From contig CBFGVX010000096.1 of assembly GCA_965652425.1 (NCBI GenBank), forward strand, positions 1 to 9,936: 9,936 nucleotides of DNA, read 5' to 3'. Below are positions 7,832-9,936 of the stretch, piece after piece. Numbering within the stretch: position 1 is the first letter of the stretch; every line of letters starts with the position of its first letter. The notes below the pieces were generated by a model. It ran no database searches. It had not been told where the DNA came from and was given only the letters and a program-made list of their open reading frames with translations. The stretch is from JANSXG01 sp965652425 (GTDB lineage: Bacteria; Planctomycetota; Phycisphaerae; Phycisphaerales; UBA1924). The translations under genes were made by a program, and so were the position numbers.

Positions 7832-8557
7832 TCACTGGGCAACGCGCTCCTGCAGAAGCCGTACGAGCCAACGAGCGAATGCCTGCTTGCCTATTTTCCC
7901 ATCGGTCGAAGCGATTTCGCCCCCCGGGCCGACTATCGTTGCCTCAATATCCGATGCATCCATGGTTTCAAGCGGATTGGCCACAATCAGGTCTATCCCT
8001 TTGCGTTTGAGCTTGGTCCCCGCGACTTGGAGTAGCCCGGTGGCGGGTTCCAACGCAAATCCCACAATCAGCCGGGGAAATCCGCCCCAAAGTTCCGAGC
8101 GATTCCTCGCACATCCCGCGACGAGATCCGGCGTGGACTCCAGTTCCAGCGACATTCCCCCCTCCGCGCGTCGCAATTTCTCAGATATTTCGTTGGCTGA
8201 TTGGGCCTTTGGGCGATAGTCAGCCACCGCAGCGGCCATGATGAGGATGTCCGAGTTCGGGGCCTGCTCATCGAGGCATCGCTGGAGGTCGGCGGTGGTT
8301 GTGAAGCGGATCAGATGGAACCGCGATGTCCGCTCGTGCGAATCGGAGGCCGCGACCGGATCGGTGTCCGGGAGTGGTGTCGTGCGCGGTTGGAGGTGAG
8401 TCGGCCCGAGTGCCAGAATCACCTCCCACCCCGCATCGAGGGCGGCCTCGGCGATCTCAATGCCAACCCTGCCCGATGAGCGGTTCGCGAGGTAGCGCAC
8501 ACGATCGATCGGTTCATGGGTTGGACCGGCGGTGATGAGGACGCGAAGCGGTCGCAT
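7832..8557 (-). CDS. coaB: Phosphopantothenate-cysteine ligase (CoaB), free-standing
   Basis: This 241-residue protein corresponds to the C-terminal CoaB half of the usual bifunctional CoaBC. It joins 4'-phosphopantothenate and cysteine using a nucleotide triphosphate, in cytoplasmic coenzyme A synthesis. Family elements are in order: ITAGPTHEPIDRVRYLANRSSG (8-29, the nucleotide-binding N-x-SSG element); IMAAAVADYRP (106-116); a basic stretch SEKLRR (125-130) where the KIKK motif usually lies; LESTPDLV (139-146); IVGFALE (164-170); and TKLKRKGIDLIVANPL (181-196), with the flexible Lys/Asn region. The N-terminal flavin-dependent decarboxylase (CoaC) half is absent. A longer frame reaches upstream to 8782, but its extra 75 residues resemble nothing, and the family-conserved sequence starts directly at the chosen ATG. 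No strong Shine-Dalgarno sequence is visible. It is divergent from the GspE/PilB gene and 256 bp from the BatA-like gene. Confidence 0.92.
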   Translation of the reverse strand: MRPLRVLITAGPTHEPIDRVRYLANRSSGRVGIEIAEAALDAGWEVILALGPTHLQPRTTPLPDTDPVAASDSHERTSRFHLIRFTTTADLQRCLDEQAPNSDILIMAAAVADYRPKAQSANEISEKLRRAEGGMSLELESTPDLVAGCARNRSELWGGFPRLIVGFALEPATGLLQVAGTKLKRKGIDLIVANPLETMDASDIEATIVGPGGEIASTDGKIGKQAFARWLVRLLQERVAQ

Positions 8558-8821
8558 GGTCGAGGGATACCTGATTGAAGGGGCCAATGTTGGGAATCCG
8601 GATCGTACACCCCAGCCCGGTCTGCCATCGATTTCGCTGCCATGATGTGCGGATCGATGGTTTGCCGTCGTGGACTCGAAGTGAGCTACAGTCACCCAGG
8701 TTTGCCGCATGAAGCGGCCCCCAGCATAATGCCCAGCCCGACTTGTCAGCATTTGGTTCGGGCAATCAGAGCGGGCAGCCAATTCACCCTGCCCCTACCG
8801 CGATAGGAACCGAGACAGAAC
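8558..8821. other. Divergent intergenic region between coaB and the GspE/PilB ATPase gene
   Basis: This 264-bp region must drive both genes. It contains a direct repeat of GGTTTGCCG at 8659-8667 and 8699-8707, 40 bp apart. It also holds an inverted repeat CCATCGAT (8625-8632) and ATCGATGG (8653-8660). The second direct-repeat copy supplies a -35-like TTGCCG for the plus-strand promoter listed separately. For coaB I see only a lone TACGAT (minus strand) without a -35 partner. No coding frame here is convincing. Confidence 0.45.
8702..8730 (+). promoter_or_regulatory. Candidate sigma-70-type promoter of the GspE/PilB ATPase gene
   Basis: TTGCCG at 8702-8707 and CATAAT at 8725-8730 are separated by 17 bp, matching 4 of 6 and 5 of 6 consensus positions. 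Transcription would begin near 8737, leaving a leader of about 85 nt. A second, weaker pair (TTGCCG 8662-8667, TACAGT 8687-8692, spacing 19) uses the upstream copy of the same repeat. The prediction rests on sequence resemblance only. Confidence 0.4.
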
Positions 8822-9936
8822 ATGGCGAAAGTGAGAAAGAAACTCGGGCAGATCCTCGTCGATACAGGAGCGATCACCGCCGAGCAGCTCGAGACAGCCG
8901 TCACAATGTCCAAGGGTGCCGGCAAGCGCATCGGCGAGATCCTCGTCGAGGCCGGGATGTGCTCGGAAGAGCAGGTTGCCGAGGCCCTCGGACAGCAGTT
9001 CGGCATCGAGTACCTCGATGTCGCCGACGAATCGGTCTCCTCCCGGGTGGACCCCTCGCTGCTCCCGAAGGACCTGATCCGCAAGCACCTCGTGCTCCCG
9101 CTCGGCAAGGAGAGGGGACGGCTTGTGCTGCTGATGCACGACCCCAAGGATCTGGAACTGATCGACATGATCCGGTTCCGCCAGAACACCGAGGTCGAAC
9201 CCAAGATTGCCGCTCGCGGTAAGCTCAAGGCCTACATCGACAGCAAGCTCGAAGGCGGGGCCAAGCCAATGGTCCCCGGAGGCAACGAGTCGCTGCTCAC
9301 CGCCTCCATCGACAAGTCCATCGACAAATCGGTCGATCGCTCCGTCGACTCATCGATCGACCAGGCCGCGGAATCCGCGCCGATCATCAAACTTTGTGAG
9401 CGGATCATCATCGAGGCGGTCCGGAACCGTGCTTCGGATATTCACATCGAGCCGATGGCGGATCGGGTGAGACTGCGCTATCGCATCGACGGTGTGTGCA
9501 TCGAGCGCGACAACCTCCCCAAGCGTATGCAGAACGCCATTCTGGCCCGCTTCAAGTTGATGGCGGGTGTGAACATCTCCGACAAGCGGACCCCGCAGGA
9601 CGGTCGCATCAAGATGTTCATCCCGCCCCAGGAAGAGGGGGCCGAAGGGGAGACCGTGGACTTCCGCGTCTCGGCCTGCCCCGCCTACCACGGCGAATCC
9701 ATCGTGCTTCGTATTCTCCGTCCGGACTCCGTGCGTATCGGTCTGAAGAATCTCGGCTTCGAACAGGACACGCTCGACAGCTTCAACCGGATCATCCGGC
9801 GCCCCAACGGCATCTTCCTGGTGACCGGCCCGACCGGTTCGGGCAAGACCACGACGCTGTACTCAGCGCTCGATGTGCTCAACCGCCCAGACAAGAAGAT
9901 CATCACCGCCGAAGACCCGATTGAGTACGCGTTCAC
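8822..9936 (+). CDS. GspE/PilB-family secretion or type IV pilus assembly ATPase, 3' end cut
   Basis: The first 371 residues of a hexameric type II secretion or type IV pilus extension ATPase are present; the rest lies beyond the right edge. Residues 1-140 form the N-terminal MshEN/T2SSE_N region with two related motifs (KLGQILVDTGAITAEQL at 7-23 and RIGEILVEAGMCSEEQV at 36-52). A linker with a five-fold Ser-[Ile/Val]-Asp-X repeat (162-181) follows. The second N-terminal and ATPase domains start near 186, with ASDIHIEP (204-211), RTPQDGR (256-262), Walker A GPTGSGKT (336-343) and the Asp box ITAEDPIEY (361-369). The catalytic Glu/Walker B, the His box and any four-Cys zinc site are beyond the edge, so PilB, GspE and MshE paralogues cannot be separated. 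Retraction (PilT-type) function is unlikely because of the long N-terminal region. ATG 8822 gives the family N-terminus; the Shine-Dalgarno match is weak. The protein would act at the inner membrane on its cytoplasmic side. Confidence 0.95.
   Translation, partial: MAKVRKKLGQILVDTGAITAEQLETAVTMSKGAGKRIGEILVEAGMCSEEQVAEALGQQFGIEYLDVADESVSSRVDPSLLPKDLIRKHLVLPLGKERGRLVLLMHDPKDLELIDMIRFRQNTEVEPKIAARGKLKAYIDSKLEGGAKPMVPGGNESLLTASIDKSIDKSVDRSVDSSIDQAAESAPIIKLCERIIIEAVRNRASDIHIEPMADRVRLRYRIDGVCIERDNLPKRMQNAILARFKLMAGVNISDKRTPQDGRIKMFIPPQEEGAEGETVDFRVSACPAYHGESIVLRILRPDSVRIGLKNLGFEQDTLDSFNRIIRRPNGIFLVTGPTGSGKTTTLYSALDVLNRPDKKIITAEDPIEYAF
9305..9364 (+). repeat. Five tandem 12-bp units coding a Ser-Ile/Val-Asp-X repeat
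   Basis: Five in-frame 12-bp units (TCC-ATC-GAC-AAG and variants) encode SIDK, SIDK, SVDR, SVDS and SIDQ. The first two units differ at one base and later ones drift mainly at third codon positions, which points to old duplication with retained protein sequence. The repeat lies in the linker between the N-terminal domain and the ATPase core of the GspE/PilB protein. Confidence 0.85.

Noticed and set aside
7572..7871. A 99-codon minus-strand frame between coaB and the BatA-like gene, ending in an ATGA overlap with the latter.
   Set aside because: The overlap suggests translational coupling, but the start lies inside coaB, no domain or signal is visible, and third-position GC in the intergenic part (roughly 65 percent by hand count) is unremarkable for a gene in this setting.
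8558..8782. A 75-residue N-terminal extension of CoaB from an upstream ATG.
   Set aside because: The extension has no family resemblance and would cover the divergent promoter region. The conserved sequence begins at the ATG at 8557.
8743..9222. A 159-codon plus-strand frame overlapping the start of the GspE/PilB gene.
   Set aside because: It is a frame-shifted reading of the motor ATPase gene, rich in Arg and Pro, with no domain.

Overview
The window reads as a piece of the chromosome of a GC-rich Gram-negative bacterium, most likely a planctomycete. It could be of the Phycisphaerae type, but that is inferred from gene content and style rather than from any marker gene. The supporting signs are a Tat-exported alkaline phosphatase, an outer-membrane beta-barrel protein ending in Phe, a MoxR/VWA (BatA-type) pair and a GspE/PilB-type secretion/pilus ATPase. 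Genes are closely packed and no stretch longer than 300 bases lacks a gene. I see no rRNA, tRNA, CRISPR array, insertion sequence or phage gene, and nothing that looks recently transferred.

Layout. At 1-1307 (minus, cut by the left edge) lies the start of a large secreted protein of unknown function. Divergent from it at 1402-1773 (plus) is a small stand-alone glycogen-binding (CBM48/AMPK-beta type) protein. It converges on a minus-strand series of four genes. In transcription order these are a BatA-like membrane VWA protein (7575-5455), an outer-membrane beta-barrel protein (5428-4484), a Tat-exported alkaline phosphatase (4387-2909) and a MoxR AAA+ ATPase (2835-1780). Upstream, also on minus, is a free-standing CoaB (8557-7832). 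A divergent intergenic region of 264 bp separates it from a GspE/PilB-family ATPase (8822 to the right edge, plus), which is cut just after its Walker A and Asp-box motifs.

How the genes may work together. MoxR AAA+ ATPases and membrane VWA proteins usually form one chaperone-like system, normally as a tight moxR-DUF58-bat run. Here the two are separated by the beta-barrel and phosphatase genes, and no DUF58 gene is present in the window. The 26-bp gap between the VWA and barrel genes suggests co-transcription. The 96-bp and 73-bp gaps before the phosphatase and moxR leave room for their own control elements, and both contain inverted repeats. CoaB serves coenzyme A synthesis and is unrelated to its neighbours.

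Most of the window is ordinary chromosomal content. The points most worth a second look are: the N-terminal domain of the GspE/PilB ATPase, which matches the two-motif MshEN c-di-GMP-binding pattern; a five-unit Ser-[Ile/Val]-Asp-X repeat linking that domain to the ATPase core; a hairpin covering the ribosome-binding site of moxR; a hairpin shared by two convergent stop codons; and the isolated glycogen-binding protein. I did not find convincing evidence of an entirely new multi-gene system.
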